Positions 5,018 to 5,349 of a DNA stretch of 5,349 bases are shown piece after piece. The stretch is from Chloroflexota bacterium. GTDB taxonomy: Bacteria > Chloroflexota > Limnocylindria > Limnocylindrales > CSP1-4. Below the pieces are notes generated by a model. That model was not told the origin of the DNA and searched no databases. It saw only the letters and a program-made list of their open reading frames with translations. Position 1 is the stretch's first letter. The number at the start of each line of letters is the position of its first letter. The translations under genes and the position numbers were made by a program. Location of the stretch: contig JAKAAV010000182.1 in NCBI GenBank assembly GCA_021802185.1, forward strand, positions 1 to 5,349. The letters are read 5' to 3'.

Positions 5018-5349
5018 TGCCCTCGATCCTCGAGACGCCCGAGGCCTGGACGCGCGTCACGCTCGCCGCTGCCGGCCAGTACGACCCGGCGGCAGGGCTG
5101 GCCGATCCCGCCGCGGGGCTCGCGGCCGCCGAACGCGCGGGCGCGTGGTCGGCCTGGAAGCAGGCCGTCGCGACGGGACCGGACGGGCTCCTCGCGCTCG
5201 TTGCCCGCGCCGGACTCCGCGGCCGAGGCGGCGCCGGATACCCGACGGCCGACAAGTGGCGCGCGACGCGACTCGCCGACGATCCCGAGCGCGCTGTGGT
5301 CGCGAACGGGATCGAGGCCGACCCGGGCGCGTTCGTCGACCGGACGCTC
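5017..5349 (+). CDS. nuoF: NuoF-like flavoprotein subunit of complex I (51 kDa family), 3'-truncated by the window edge
   Basis: Flavoprotein that in classical complex I oxidises NADH with FMN and feeds electrons to an iron-sulphur chain. ATG 5017 overlaps the previous stop by one base (TGATG). Only 111 residues are visible. The FMN-binding loop is intact: GLRGRGGAGYPTADKW (66-81). The loop that follows, usually N-A-D-E-x-E-P-G, reads NGIEADPGAF (97-106): the first acidic residue is Ile, the central Glu (E100) is kept and the second Glu is Asp. The usual Phe of GAGFPTG is Tyr and the Gly after PT is Ala. The first 60 residues are Ala-rich and include a seven-residue tandem repeat (23-36). The NADH-binding Rossmann-like region and the cluster N3 cysteines lie beyond the edge. 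Family membership is clear; use of NADH cannot be judged from this fragment. Its position after a NuoE-like domain fits the usual E-F pair. Confidence 0.88.
   Translation, partial: MPSILETPEAWTRVTLAAAGQYDPAAGLADPAAGLAAAERAGAWSAWKQAVATGPDGLLALVARAGLRGRGGAGYPTADKWRATRLADDPERAVVANGIEADPGAFVDRTL
5083..5124 (+). repeat. Tandem 7-residue (21-base) duplication within nuoF, DPAAGLA x2
   Basis: Bases 5083-5103 and 5104-5124 both encode DPAAGLA. Six of the seven codon pairs differ at the third base while the amino acids are identical, so any duplication is old, or the match is partly chance in an Ala-rich stretch. It sits in the variable N-terminal region of NuoF, before the FMN loop. Confidence 0.6.

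Overview
The window is a contiguous run of seven same-strand genes from a respiratory complex I (nuo) operon in a high-GC bacterium (about 70% G+C by eye). All are on the plus strand with almost no intergenic DNA: nuoA (3' end), nuoB, nuoC, nuoD, nuoH, a fused nuoI-like/nuoE-like gene, and nuoF (5' end). Neighbours overlap by 1, 4 or 10 bases or are separated by 2 or 13 bases, which points to one transcript with translational coupling. I see no promoter, terminator, RNA gene, mobile element or CRISPR array. Both window edges cut through genes, so operon control lies outside.

Layout. Bases 1-1606 encode NuoA and the peripheral-arm subunits NuoB (carrier of the terminal cluster N2) and NuoC. 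Bases 1609-2823 encode NuoD, which with NuoB and NuoH forms the quinone site. Bases 2820-4175 encode an enlarged membrane subunit NuoH. Bases 4172-5017 encode one polypeptide joining a NuoI-type ferredoxin segment to a NuoE-type thioredoxin-like [2Fe-2S] domain. Bases 5017-5349 start NuoF, the FMN subunit.

The quinone-side subunits B, C and D look functional: N2 cysteines, the NuoD His/Tyr pair and the NuoC signature are intact. The electron-input side is unusual. The NuoI part has one four-cysteine ferredoxin motif where the family normally has two. The NuoE part keeps three of its four [2Fe-2S] cysteines, with Asn at the fourth position and an extra Cys inside the first motif. The visible NuoF start keeps the glycine-rich FMN loop but is changed in the following acidic loop. 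NuoH has extra membrane segments and a changed ERK motif. Together this suggests a complex I with a remodelled input module, possibly with a non-standard electron donor or electron path. That functional step is inference.

Taxonomy: the order A-B-C-D-H-(I/E)-F, the high G+C and the general look of the proteins suggest an uncultivated lineage in or near Chloroflexota (Limnocylindria-like). This rests on remembered resemblance, not a search, and is low to moderate confidence.
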